This document shows, piece after piece, positions 45,213 through 58,687 of a DNA stretch of 64,000 bases. Where the stretch lies: contig LNGK01000007.1 of NCBI GenBank assembly GCA_001510575.1, forward strand, positions 806,001 to 870,000. The letters are read 5' to 3'. Source of the stretch: Knoxdaviesia capensis (lineage: Eukaryota > Ascomycota > Sordariomycetes > Microascales > Gondwanamycetaceae). Below the pieces are notes generated by a model. It saw only the letters and a program-made list of their open reading frames with translations. It was not told the DNA's origin and did not search any database. Position numbers and translations under genes: made by a program. Numbering within the stretch: position 1 is the stretch's first letter; every line of letters begins with the position of its first letter.

Positions 45213-48200
45213 GCTGATGCGGCCCTTAAGACAGAGCCAAGCCGTTATGCGCCGAAGCCCCCAACAGACCAGCTCGTTCTGTTCCTCCTCGGCCGCTCTG
45301 ATACTGAGCCTCGCTGTTTTTTTGTTTTCTTTTTTTTGTTCTTTTCCCGTTCGTCCAAATATAGTTCCCTCAGCGAAGCGATCCCTCCCCCGCCCCCCAA
45401 AAAGGCATTGGCTGGGCTCCGTCCCATTCGTATGTACTGTAGAGTACAGAAAGGGATACATACAGCATCTCACGTCGCCAGGTGTTTGATTGGGTACAGC
45501 CGCGGTCATGGTGCTGATCTTACCTGCATGCCGTACGTGGCTTGTCCCTGTCAGGTTTCCCTCTCGCTTGGTTGGGTTTTATTTTATCTTCCCTTTCTTT
45601 TTCTTTTTTTCTTCTTTTTTTTTTTTTTTTGGCATTCCTGGTGGCGCGCGCGTTTGTCTTAGGAAATAGCGCGAACCACCACGATGGGGTGAATCGCCGT
45701 TAGGGTTGTGCAGGGTTGGCTGGCTGCCACACCCACCACTGTCTAGTTCAGATTAAGGCTGCTGTCTGTGGAGGAACTGGAGGGAAAAGTCTCCGGTTCT
45801 TTGCGGTATTGAGGTGAAAGCTGCAACGTATCGGCGGGGGGTTTAAACTCTTTTTCTCTTTTATTCCCTCACACACAGAGAATTCCCGAAATAGGGCGTT
45901 TCTCTGCCCGCCTGACTGTGATCAGTGGCGAGGGCCCAGTATTGTTTTCTTCTCCCTTCCCCACTGAGAATTGGGGAGGATGAAGCACATTAAGGATTCG
46001 ACCCGTTCGACGCCTACAGGCTTACCTGTATCAGGATTGGACTCATGTGTACCGGATTCCTTATACGGTGACGGCAGACGATACACATACGGCGGCTGTC
46101 AAACACAGTCAGTGGCTGGAGAAGGTTAAACCCCCCGCCCAACCCGAAGAGGTCTAAATAAAACGGGGGATCTTTGACTAAACAACCAGCACTTCCGAAA
46201 TGCCACGATCCAGTGGAACAGATGAATTGTGGCGGTGAGCAAGAACAACATGACCACCCACCACGGAGGACACGGAACACCTGGCATGTTGAGGGTGTTC
46301 CTCAGACTTCCGGCCACACCAAAACGGAAGAGCAGGATTCCAGAGGATAGAGAAGAAAAAGCTTAAACACACCACCCACCCATGGCTCTCTCTCTCCAGG
46401 AGAACACACAAATATATGTGGCATCGGCTTTGGCTGGCACATGGACCAAGTCTCTCCAGATCTCTCGTTCGCTGTTCCCTCGCGACCTTGTCCGGGGGGA
46501 TAATCGGCTCCACCGGAATGCAGCGTGCAGTGGTATAAAAAACGCTCTGTTTGAGGGACCCCGTCCTGGGTTGCGTGTCTCTGGGTCAGTCGGTTGAGCA
46601 GGTCACGCATTTCTTTGGCTTGTATTTTCCTTGTCTCTGTCTCCATCTCTGTCTCTGTCTCTATCTCTGATAGAGAGTGCGCGGCGCGTGCGGGAATGCA
46701 CATCTGGCGGGTATATAATATACAACATGCTCAAAATCAGCCACTTACACCTGTCAGGCTGCCGAAGACGAACAAACACGGGCTGTCTGGGGTCCCTGTA
46801 AAGCAGTTCTCAAGTGTGTGCTTGATACAGTGGGCTACTGTTGCGGGAGAGACAGACACGCTCGATGGCCTGGGGATTTGACATTTATGTCTTAACGGCC
46901 AAATGCACCTTACGCCGATGGACGCACAAAACCCGGACCACCCGGCTCACAAGCGCTGCTCTAGGCCTGGTTTGGACGACTGTATCGGTCGCCTTCATGG
47001 ATGAGATATCTGGCCCTGTGACGTAGGTTGCAGCCCCTCGTCCATTTTTCTATCAGCTCACACAGCCAAATAGCCACAAAGTCAGAGTGCACACACACAC
47101 ACATTCTTTCTCCCGATTCCCCCACCGCCACCGCACGTCTTTCACGGCGGGATTTGCTTTATTTTCCCCGTCGGTACTGTCAGTTCTGTCTGTGCTATAC
47201 ACCGTACATGTGCAACATTGGAAAGGATTACGTCGCTGAGCATCTACTGAAAAAGAGGACGAATGAATCCATCGATCCTCTCCCCCCCGCCCGGAATGTG
47301 ACAGTGTTCCCGGGTGGTTTCCTCCGCTGATGGGCAGGATTCCAACGAGATAAAGCTAGCAGTCAGCGTCAGATCAGGTATCAAGGACCTGTCTCGTGGA
47401 CAGCACAAAAAGAACCCCGAAAAGCCTTTGTGATCTTGACAACAGTGTACCCTCTTTTCTTATCTCGTTTTTTTATTTTTATTTTACCGCGCGCTGGAAG
47501 CTGGGTCCACAAGCCATGTACACAGAGCGCCAAAAGAAAAGAAGAAAAAAAAAATAATCAAGAAATGCGCCCGAGGGCCCAGGTCAGATGGCACCGGCGT
47601 TCCACCGCATCTGCAACTTTTCCCAAGAGAACCACCTGCACACGCTTTCGCTCGAAGTTGTGATCGTGGTCGTGAGCCGGTGGCGTGGTTCCGCTTGTCT
47701 CCGTCGTCAGGTTTTGCAGTCTAAGCGACGGCAGTTATGCGTGGGGTTATACCCTAATACCCCCCCCCCCAAAAAAAAAAACAAAAAATCATGGATTATT
47801 AATGTTGGAAGACTCGGTTTTGCCACCCACCTCCTGTCGCGCGCCAGCCCGGCTTTTTTCTTCTTCTTTTTTGAGGTATCATTTTGTTTCTCGGGTCCCT
47901 CTTTTTCCGCCCTCCAAGCATTTTCGGGGTGGTCAAGCATGCAGCAGTGCAACTCAAGTTTCTTCCCCCCCCTTAAAGACGCGCACAGGCGCGGTTTTTT
48001 CTTTCTCTTCTTTGGTCTTTGGTCCTGTTGGCAGTATCCTTTCCAGTGTTTTTGGCGGGGGAGGAGAGGAGGGACTCAAAAAAAGGGGTGTGTTTGTCTG
48101 CATTTCGGGTCGAAAGATCAACCTTCTTCGTTGCTGAACGACGCCGTCCAGGGCACAGAAGCACAAGCAGGTTCCCGGGATTGGTTTATCTGGGTGCCTA

Positions 48201-48637
48201 ATTGGGGGAGACCCTGGACGACTTTTGTTTATACGACCGCTTGTCCGATCCGTGGCGCGCCCGGCAGACTATCCCGACGCTGAGCTGACGATAAGCGGGC
48301 AGGCATATGTTGCGTTCCCCCGACTCGGGGCAATCACCGCGCGCAAATTCGCAGATTTGACGTGCGGAGGAGGCCCCTGGATCCATCCACGTCCGTCCAT
48401 CAATCAATCATTGTCAGGCACCATGCACTAGAACACCGCAAAAAAAAAAAAAAAAGCCCCTGGGGCCGGAAGACCACATAGCCCACTGGAGGGGAGGGTC
48501 TCAGACAAGCAGGTCCCCTCCCTCCGTGCTCTTTCGACCCCTATCTGCATGCATGTACAGTATACGAGTGGTAGTGTACGGACGATGGAGTACTTTATGT
48601 CTGGATCTCTGACCCTGCGTGGGAAATCTTCAGCAGA

Positions 48638-48659
48638 AAGAGAGAGAGAGAGAGAGAGG
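48638..48659. repeat. (GA)n microsatellite
   Basis: About 10 GA units. Confidence 0.93.
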
Positions 48660-50048
48660 AAACAACAACAAAGTGGTGTGTGTCTGTGTGTCACTGAAGC
48701 GTGTGCAGCAAAAATGTATCAGTGTCAGTGTGTCAGGCCGTGTGCCGCTGGATCTGAGTGTTTGAGATTTCCTTGGGAGGGCGGTGTTTTCTTTTTTTTC
48801 TTTCGCAATACTCCGTCTTTCCCCCCCCCTATGAGTAGAGAGAGTAGCATCCGCAAGGTTGCCAGGGCGGACTGATCTTTTGCTTCTGACTTCTTGCACG
48901 GTCAGGGTTAGGAGTTGCTTGGTCAAACCTAAATCGCAGCCTGTGAGCACCTGAAGTGACAAAACCATCATCATCACAACATAAGCTGCGGCGCACGTCC
49001 TTAGTATCTGCCGACTAAGGCCACCAGAAATGTTTCGTCTTTTGTAATAGAGGAACCCGAGGAATGCTACTGGATCTGCTGTAGTATCTACAGTACTCTA
49101 CCATACACAGAGCCTCTTTCTTCCACGGTGGTGGAGTGTTCATTCTTGCTTTTAACCAAATGCGCAGTAGGAGGGTGGTTGTTCTGTCACTGTCACACTC
49201 TCTCTCGTGTCTAACTACGACGGACTGTTGGCAGTGTCCCTGACCCCGTATACCGGCCCCCGAGGAGGGAATAGCGAAGTTTGTGCGCGCACCTGTGGCG
49301 CTGTGCCTTGAAGATACCGTGGCTTCAATTTCCGCCCTCTCCTGTCATGCTGAGTAGTGAGTAGGGGAGGAGGAGCCAAAGAAGAAAGAGAACAACGGTG
49401 CTGTTTGCCTGGCCCACCCTTGGCCGAGCTCGAATTTCTAACGAGAAGAGCCCCACACCGAGGAACACCAAAGCAGAAAGGTGCAGAAAAAAAACCAGCG
49501 ACCGGGGGGCGAGCAATTAGATCCGCGCATCCGCGGATTTTGCGGCGTTTACAAAGCACAGCGGCGGTCGGTGGAATAAGAAAGCATTATTCATCATGAC
49601 TTATTGAAGAAGATGGTCGGTCTAAAAAGGATCGGCGGGCTTGTTCTTTATTTGTCCCCGGTGGGTGGGCAGGAATGAGAAAAAAGCGAGTGGCTCTTAA
49701 AATGAAGAACATATACCGCGCATTCTCTTTTCGCCGTATGCATGCCCGTCTTCAGCAACAAAGACGATGCTGCTTCATTCTCGTTGGAAACGATTCGTAC
49801 ACCGTAAAGCCAAAACGGAAGAAAACAGGACCGGAGACCGACGGAGCGGGTAATCAAGAGTGGGAACGACAAAAAAGCACGACAAGGGGCGAGTGGGTGG
49901 GTGCAAATCCAGACAGAATGTAACTTTCCCGTGCACGCTCCATAGTGCAGGTACATGCGCACACGCTCTGTGCGATGTGATTTGCTGTCTGGGCTACTGG
50001 AACGTGGACGAAAAGAACAAGCAAAGCACCGCCGCAGAGGAGGTTCAG

Positions 50049-50049
50049 C

Positions 50050-50089
<40 letters not shown>

Positions 50090-50090
50090 C
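50049..50090. repeat. Compound (CT)n(GT)n microsatellite
   Basis: About 12 CT units passing directly into 8 GT units. The same CT-to-TG arrangement occurs in msc7 intron 1. Confidence 0.95.
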
Positions 50091-52116
50091 CTCCAACGTC
50101 AGTCGGGCCCCGTTGGATGGTTCGGCTCAGCCGGAATGCAAAGGATTCTCTTCCTTTCGCCAGTGAACCACGCCAGCGAAGTCCCGAGACACCCAGCTCG
50201 CTGCACATAATACAATCAATCTCTGTTCCATGGCCTTTCACCACTCACTAAGGATGACGCTGCGTCGTCGGCCTGGGTTCAAAGCGTCAAGCGGTGGGGG
50301 CAGACGAAGCCATTTTTTGGATTATTAAGATGCAGTAACTTGTTATATATCTTTTTGGCAAGGACGAGAAGGGCCAGCCAGCCCACTTCACTTGGCTGCT
50401 GCAAGAGAGGAAAGAACCAGAAAAGAGAAGCGCTCCTGCCATCTCCCTTCGCAACCGGGCGGGTCTGTGTCTCCGTCTCCTTCCTTCTCTTTTGTCCCTG
50501 ATTCTCGTGTGCCGCTCCTTCCCTTTCGCATCCTCTCTCTCTTTCTCTCTCTCTTCCTCTCTCTCCCTTTTGGCCCGTTCCTTCCCTCTCCTCCTTCACG
50601 CTAAACCTGCCACGATAGTTTGACCTTCTTGACTGAACTTTCCCTCTTGCCATTTTGTGTCTGGTTCCTGGAGAAGGCGCAGGTTCTGGTACATGGAGAC
50701 ATTTGGGCTTGTATAATCACGCGTACCCAGGTTCCCGTAGGAAGTCGATCGCAGTCTTTGTGAGGCTGGATGCGCGATGCTGTCATCGGCCGAGACGGAA
50801 CCTTATCCTTGTGTGTAGTGCTGGACTGCGGGCTTTGTACCTGTACCTCGTCCATCGTCATTCTCTGCTGACTGGCACCTATTTTGCCCCTACCAGGTAC
50901 AGCCAGAAGGAAGAAAAATAAAAACTTGCAGCCGGGCCTTCCACCAAAAAAACCGGCTGACAGTGAGATTTCTGCTGTGTCGACTTTGCCTCCAGCCACA
51001 AACTTCCAGCGGACGAACCGCCCCTAAAAGCCAAACCACTCACTGTAAAAAAGTGGACCCGCCTTTCGCTTGCTGAGTGTTGTTTTCCTCTCTCTTTCCG
51101 ACCGACATCTTCACTGATTCTCTCCCATCCCGACTTTTTTCCCTCTTCTTCCTTTCTTTCCAACCCTCTCTTCACGCCTTTCTGAAAATAAGAAATTCCT
51201 CTCCGGATCTGAATTCTCACCCTCCACTGTTCAGTCTTCAGTCCTGTCCTCCTTGTTATATACTATCTTTTTCTTCGTTTTCTAGTCTGGCTCTTTTTTT
51301 CTTCCGGTTTATTTCGTGCTGCTCGTCGATTTTTAATCTCTCCCTTCCCTTCCGCGTATTATTCTCTCACTCACTCACTCGCTTCTTCTTTTTTTTCTTT
51401 CTTTTTCTCCTGTCCCTCAGTTTTGTCTGCGATACCCAGCTTATTGCCTCCGTTTTCTGTGTTGCGTGTGTTTCGATTCTCGGTTTTGGAGTGTAATTGC
51501 ATTCTTCTCGTTCCTCTTATTGATATCGTTGCTGTGTAATTTCTGTCTCCTTTTCTCCATCTCTCTTGCTCGCCCGCTCGTTCTCCCTTTTCACATCCGG
51601 CCAAATTTCTCGTATATTGATTTTCGCGTCCCCGTCATAACCGAATCTCGCCTCCCCTTCTTTCTCTCTCTCTCTCTCTTTCGTTCTGATGATTTGACCA
51701 CGACGACCCCCACCATCCTTAATCCCTCTCCCGGCGACGAATCATCCCGTGTGTGTGTGTGAATCCGGCCGTGTTTCCCGCCGACTCGCCGAACCCCACG
51801 GTTGCCGCCCGCTCCGACCGTGCTCTTTCCCGCCGATACTTCTCTCGTTCGTGTATACTGGAGAGTCATTAATTGATTCCCGTTTGAGCCACCGCTTTCC
51901 GCTTTCGATAATATCATATACCTTTCCCTCCTCTCTCATTCTTTTTTTTTCCGGCTGGCCCAAAAAAATCTACGCATAAATCGTCCTTATTCGCCGCAAT
52001 CCGCCGCTGCTTGGTGGTTTTCTCGCCATCCTCTCGGGCTCCCGCCCATCCGCCACTTCTGACTCGCCCTTTTCCTTCGTCCTTCGCCTTCATACTCCGT
52101 ATCATTTCCTTTCCAG

Positions 52117-55100
52117 ATGAAGTCCGACGACACCACGGCACATAGTGCCGGCTCTTCCGCGAATACCGAAGTCACAGTCACTGACGGCAACCAACAACCA
52201 CCGCCACCTCCTCCGCCTCCGGCCCCTTCTTCCCTCAGCAAGACTCAGCGTTCACGATGGGCTTCCCGAAAGTTGACCGTGAAGAGCGGTAGCCGGAAAC
52301 GAACGTCCCTGCTCAACCGCATGCAACGCATGTCGATAAACGAGAAGAATCGCATGTCCAGCGGCGGCATGAGCAATTCCAACGCCGACGACGGTGGAAG
52401 CGAAACCAGCGAACACGGCCCCAACCGGAAACTTTTCTTCAACCTTCCGCTCCCCAACGAGTTGAAGGACGAAGAAGGCCACCCTATACAATCGTTTACG
52501 AGGAATAAAATCCGAACTGCAAAATATACCCCCCTCTCCTTTGTTCCCAAGAACCTGTGGTTCCAATTCCACAATATTGCCAACATATTCTTCTTGTTTG
52601 CGGTCATTCTAGTAGTAAGTTTTCCCCTTCACGCCACTCGCCCTAAACAAAAGACGTGATGTAGCCGTGTATGCTCACCATCTCCCTCCAATCTCTTCTT
52701 CCTCTCTCTCGCTTCTAGTTTTTCCCCATCTTCGGAGCCGTCAACCCCGGCCTTAACGCCGTCCCTTTAATTTTTATTGTCACCGTCACAGCGATCAAGG
52801 ACGCCATTGAGGACTCGCGTCGTACCAATCTTGATAGCGTTCTTAACAACGCCCCCGTCCATCGTCTGGTCAACTGGGACAACGTCAACGTGGAAGAAGA
52901 TAATGTCTCGCTATGGCGTCGTTTCAAAAAGGCTTCGACTCGCGGTTCTGCTGCCTTCTGGCGCCTGGTTCGCAGTATCTGGTCGAAGAAGGCCCGCCAG
53001 CAGCGCATCGATCTCAAGACCGCCGCTCCCGCCGAAGATCCCCGCATGTCCATCGACACCCGTGTCCACTACCGCGATTCCATGGCCAGTGGCCGCCGTG
53101 GCTCTGACATCTCAGCGAACGACCAGGATATCCAGATGACCGATGTTGTGTCGTCTCAAACGCCCTCCCCCGACGACATCGCCCTGGAACGCCAGCGTAC
53201 CCTGATGCGCATGAACATGAAGACCGACCTCATCAACCACGACGCCCCCGCCGTCGGCAAGGCCCGTTTCCACAAGGACACTTGGAAGAGCATCATGGTT
53301 GGCGACTTTGTGCGCATCTACAATAACGACGAGCTGCCCGCCGATGTCATCATGCTGTCGTCGTCCGATCCCGAGGGCGCCGCCTATGTGGAAACCAAGA
53401 ATCTTGACGGAGAGACCAACCTCAAGTTCCGCCAGGCCCTGAAGTGCGGCCGCCACATCAAGCATGCCCGCGACTGCGAACGCGCTCAGTTTGTTCTCGA
53501 GAGTGAACCCCCCCAGGCCAACCTGTACCAATACTCCGGCGCCATCAAGTGGAGCCAGCGCATCCCCGGCGACGCCTATGACGAGACCCAGGACATGACT
53601 GAGCCCATTGGCATTGAAAATATCCTCCTTCGTGGCACCACCCTGCGCAACACCGAATGGGTTCTCGGCATCGTCGTTTACACCGGACATGACACCAAGA
53701 TCATGATGAACTCGGGCATCACCCCCACCAAGCGCGCCCGCATTGCCCGCGAGCTGAACTTCAACGTCTTCTACAACTTTGCGCTTCTGTTCATCATGTG
53801 CTTGATTTCGGGCATTGTCAACGGTGTCTTCTGGTCTCAGGACGATACCTCGGCCCGCTACTTCAACTTTGGTGCCATTGGAGGCAGCCCGCCGGTTTCC
53901 GGCTTTGTCACCTTCTGGGCTGCTCTCATTCTCTTCCAGAACTTGGTGCCCATCTCCCTGTACATCACTCTCGAGATTGTCCGTCTTCTGCAGGCCGTCT
54001 TCATCTACAGCGATGTCGAAATGTACGACGAAAAACTTGACCAACCGTGTGTTCCCAAGTCGTGGAACATCTCCGACGATCTTGGCCAGATCGAGTACAT
54101 CTTCTCTGATAAAACCGGCACCCTCACGCAGAACGTCATGGAGTTTAAGAAGGCCTCTATCAACGGCCAACCCTATGGCGAGGCCTATACCGAGGCTCAG
54201 GCCGGCATGCAGAAGCGAATGGGCATTGACGTTGACAAGGAGGGAGATCGGATAAGAGCCGAGATCGCCGAAGCCAAGGCCCAATCCATCGCTGGTCTGC
54301 GCGCACTGAGCGACAACCCTTTCCTCCACGACGACGACCTGACATTCATTGCCCCCGATTTCGTTGCCGATCTTGCCGGAGAGTCCACCGCCGAACAGCA
54401 GGCCGCGAACCACCACTTCATGCTGTGCCTCGCCCTTTGCCACACTGTCATTCCCGAACAGGTGCCCGGCGACCCTCCGCACATGATCTTCAAGGCCCAG
54501 TCTCCCGACGAGGCTGCTCTGGTGTCTACTGCTCGTGATATGGGATTCACCGTCATCGGCTCTAACAGCGAGGGCATCCTCCTGAACATCATGGGCACTG
54601 AGCAGCACTTCACTCTTCTCAACACCATCGAATTCAACTCGACCCGCAAGCGCATGAGTGCTATTCTGCGCATGCCCGACAACCGCATTCTGCTTGTGTG
54701 CAAGGGAGCCGACAGCGTCATCTACTCGAGACTTAGGAAGGGCGAGCAGCCCGAGCTGCGCAAGATCACTGCCGACCACTTGGAAATGTTCGCGCGCGAG
54801 GGTCTCCGTACGCTGTGTATCGCCGAGCGTGTGATCCCCGAGGAGGAGTACGTTGGCTGGAAGCGGGATCATGACATTGCCGCTGCCGCCATTGAGGGAC
54901 GTGACGACAAACTCGAAGCCGTGGCCGATGTCATCGAACAGGATCTGACTCTTCTTGGCGGCACTGCCATTGAGGATCGTCTGCAGGATGGCGTTCCCGA
55001 CACCATTGCGCTCCTTGCCGAGGCTGGTATCAAGCTTTGGGTTCTCACTGGCGACAAGGTCGAAACCGCCATCAACATTGGTTTCTCGTGCAACCTGCTG

Positions 55101-56930
55101 AACAACGACATGGAGCTGATCCACCTCAACGTTCAGGAGGACGAGAATGGCCAGACCTCCGACGAGGTGATTGCCTCGCGCTTGGAGGAGGAGATGGACC
55201 GGAATCTGCAGATATTTGGCCTGACTGGAAGCGACGAGGATCTGAAGGCTGCGCGCTTGAGCCACGAGGCTCCGGCCCCGACCCACGGCGTGGTTATCGA
55301 CGGGTTCACTCTCCGGTACGCTCTGCTGCCCGAGCTGCAACAAAAGTTCTTGCTTCTGTGCAAGCAGTGCAAATCGGTGCTTTGCTGCCGAGTCAGCCCT
55401 GCGCAGAAGGCTGCCGTTGTGTCGATGGTGAAGAACGGACTGGATGTGATGACGCTCTCCATTGGCGACGGTGCCAACGATGTGGCCATGATCCAGGAGG
55501 CCGATGTCGGAGTTGGTATTGCCGGTGTTGAGGGTCGCCAGGCCGTCATGTCGTCGGATTATGCCATTGCGCAGTTCCGGTTCTTGCAACGCCTGGTTCT
55601 CGTGCACGGTCGCTGGTCATACCGCCGTCTTGCGGAAACGATTTCCAACTTCTTCTACAAGAACGTGATCTGGACATTCGCGATTTTCTGGTTCCAGATC
55701 TACTGCGACTTTGACGTGACGTACCTGTTCGAGTACTCGTACATTATCATGTTCAACTTGTTGTTTACGTCGTTGCCGGTCGGTCTTATGGGTGTTTTCG
55801 ACCAGGACGTGTCGGACAAGGTGTCTCTGGCGGTGCCGCAGCTGTACCGCCGCGGTATCGAGCGTCTGGAATGGACGCAGCGCAAGTTCTGGCTGTACAT
55901 GCTTGACGGTCTGTACCAGTCGGTGATGGTGTTTTACATCCCGTATCTGGTGATGCGCCAGGAACAGACGTTTGTCACCAGCTCCGGGCGTGACGTTGAG
56001 GATCGGCTGCGGCTCGGAGCGTATGTGGCGCATCCGGCGGTCATCACGATCAACATGTACATTCTCATCAACACCTACCAGTGGGATTGGATCATGCTGC
56101 TTGTTATCGGCATCAGCGATCTTAGTGTATTTTGGTGGACGGGAGTGTACACGCAGTTCACCGTGTCCGAGTTCTTCTACCATTCGGCGCAGCAGATCTA
56201 CGGCCAGGCTTCGTTCTGGGCGGTGTTCTTCCTGGTCCCGATCATCTGCCTGTTCCCGCGGTTCTGTGTCAAGGTATTCCAGAAGGTGTACTTCCCGTAC
56301 GACGTTGACATTATCCGTGAACAGGAGCGTATGGGCATGTTCAACTACCTGAAGGAGAAGCCGGTGACGCCGGCCGGGCCATTGTCGCAGACGAACACCG
56401 CACAGGTGACCGAGTCGATGGGCGACCGCAAGGGCAAGCATATGATGTTTGGCAGTGTCGACGATGACCGGCGGCCGATCTACCCGCCGTCGGTGGTGAC
56501 GCAAACGACGCACAACCAGCAACACAGCCTCAACGGCAGCGACAGCACGACCTACACGGGCCACCAGCGGATGTCGCTGGACATGGCGGTGATGGAGCAG
56601 GTGGAGCCGATGCGGTCGCGGCCGTCAATGGACCGGGCGCGCCCATCGTACGACCGCCTGCGGCAATCGATGGACCGGGTGCGGCCGAGTTTCGAGGCCA
56701 GCAACGACTTCACGACGGCGGCGCGGCTGTCGCGCATTGAATCAACACACTCGAACTCCGGGCACAACCGGAATTCCCGGGGCTTCCGGCCGCGTCTGCG
56801 TGGGCTCTCGCTAAAGAGCAACCACACGAACAACCGGAGTAGTAGTGGAAGCCACAACATTCACAACATTTTCGGCGATCACCACGGAACGTCGAACAAC
56901 GACGATGCCGAGACCGGCCGGAAGAACTGA
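52117..56930 (+). CDS. dnf1: P4-ATPase phospholipid flippase, Dnf1/Dnf2 type, 1569 aa
   Basis: Exons 52117-52614 and 52719-56930 (intron GTAAGT...TCTAG). The long cytosolic N-terminus has a Pro run (PPPPPPPPAP), then the P4 entry segment NKIRTAKYTPLSFVPKNLWF before the first membrane helix. Signature sites: DGET (396-399) in the actuator domain, PISLYITLEIVRLLQ in helix 4, the phosphorylated Asp in DKTGTLTQN (D630), KGADSVIYSRL in the nucleotide-binding domain and GDGANDVAMIQ (1082-1092). About ten membrane helices fit. Length and architecture match Dnf1/Dnf2 rather than Drs2, Dnf3 or Neo1. These pumps move PC, PE and lyso-lipids inward across the plasma membrane and endosomes together with a Cdc50/Lem3 partner. 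The C-terminal tail carries Ser-rich RPSMDRARPSYDRLRQSMDR repeats. Confidence 0.94.
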
Positions 56931-58687
56931 GCGGGGTCCCGGTGCATAACCCGCCCAAAAAATCCCGAACATCTCAACATTCACTCACTCATGCATATAT
57001 CACATTCACATACAATTTCTTTTTATTCACTCAACACCACACACTCACTGAGGGATACGAGGGCTATACGGCTTTATTATATATTACGATGTAAAACTCC
57101 TTCTTTTGTTTTATTTTTTCTTGCTTGGCTTTTTTTTTCCCCTTCATTCGCCCTGTTTGTTATCTGTCTATTGTGTCGATCAGATTCTACCGTCTGTCGT
57201 CTACTACCTTGTTTTCGTGTTCTGTCTCTTTTTTTTGGGTCTCTTACTTATACATAGCTCTAACTTTGATTTTCTTCTTTCTTCTGTGACTTTTCTTTCT
57301 TTCGTTCGTTCGCCACGGTTTCAGTCGCGTGTGCCGTGCCGTACTTGACCATTGTGCGTTACTTGCGTATGCGAGGACTTGTTGGATGAAGACGACGCTG
57401 CACGCCGTTTTTGGAAGGCGTTGTTGGACTGTTGTCCTCGTCCATTCGGGGTTTTTTTTTGGGTGTGGAGTTTCTTCTTGACTTTGACTGTGCGTATATG
57501 TGGGGACTGGTGGGATCCGGGAGTACTTACGTTGTGGAGTGAATTGAAATCAAATGGATACTTTGTTCTTTTTGTTTAACCTTGACACATGATCATTGAT
57601 TCCGTGAGAAATAAGGTGAGAGAGAGGAGGACTGCGGAGTTGTCTTCTCTCCCAGATGATGTTATCCTGGGCCTGTAGGCCGAATATGTGACAGCCAGGT
57701 GCTTGGCCAATATGCCAGTATAAGTTTTCCCGGTATGGCCGGCAGCGGCACGCATGAACCCGTGAACAGACCTAGCTACATCCCTCTTGCACTACCCTGT
57801 ATCTGTATCCCGGGAGCATGCGTTGTTAATAGGGCAAACGATCGTGGACGGTGCAACTCCAAACAAACAAACGCACCGTCGTGAAGTTTGGCAAAATTTG
57901 GGGTTCACAATTAGGGTTAAGTGCATCTTATTAGCCTGCGTTCACCCGGTAAACGATCAATGCCACCAGGACTGGGAATTACGCGCTAAGGAGAACATGA
58001 CTGTTTCGTTTTGGGGCCGCCAACCTTGTACGCGACCGCGACAGTTTTTTCTATCGGGCGTTAAGTGGAATTTACGCCCTAGCTCTCTTCGTGAAGTCAG
58101 GTACTGACTTACTTGGTTTTGCACCTCATATTGGGGGCAAACTATGATTCCAATGCCGATTGAAGAGACGAGAGATAAGAAGATCGGAGAGAAGACACAT
58201 ATGACTAATATACAAGGCCGTTTCTGCGGAAGGAGCGCGCGCTTGAACTGTACGTACCTTCCTCTGAACTTCTGCGGATAAACTAGCCGCACCAAAATAC
58301 ACGACAACCGCCGATCGCTTTTTTTCTTGTGACTTCACGGGTGGTGTAAACCGGCCAATGTTTTTCATCTCTTATTTTTTTTCTCCCCCTCAGATCTCAA
58401 ACATCCCCCACTTCCCCTTTTTGTTTCTGTCATATCTCTTCTCCATCTGGATTCTAGTTCTTTCTCCCTCTTCCTTCCTTTTTCTCTTCTCTTTGCCGCG
58501 TGCAGCCTTGCTTCCCGTTTGTTCAGGTGTTCACTGTGGCGTAGCCCTGGCGTAGCATTTGGAAACTCCAATTATTTCCTAGCGAAGCAGACGACCAACC
58601 TCAAGTCTTCATCCGCTCTTCCTTCTTTTTTCGATTTCCTTCTATGCCTCGTTCACCCTCTCCACGCCTTTTCCGCGTCTTCCCACT
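56931..58687. other. 3' UTR and intergenic region
   Basis: T-rich downstream DNA (57090-57310), a TTAGGGTTAA motif (57911-57920) and a pyrimidine-rich leader (58370-58680) before the next start codon. No gene seen. Confidence 0.5.

Larger units (their letters stand above)
42118..52116. other. 10-kb gene-poor, microsatellite-rich region
   Basis: No frame here carries a recognisable domain or consistent splicing. The DNA is a patchwork of (GT)n, (GA)n and poly-T runs, TTAGGG/CCCTAA motifs (42428, 42861, 44379, 45699, 48903) and GTAC palindromes. From about 51,060 to 52,116 it is strongly pyrimidine-rich and is probably promoter and leader of the flippase gene. It is not RIP-mutated. Unspliced or non-coding transcripts are possible but cannot be seen from sequence. 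Confidence 0.5.

Noticed and set aside
44886..45662. 258-codon frame containing a Cys-Val repeat
   Set aside because: The Cys-Val run is the (GT)n microsatellite and the Phe runs are poly-T. No domain.
53112..55607. 831-codon open frame on the minus strand opposite the flippase gene
   Set aside because: It is a mirror of the strongly biased, GC-rich third positions of the sense gene. Its translation is low-complexity His/Val/Gly and shows no domain, while the sense frame carries all P4-ATPase motifs.
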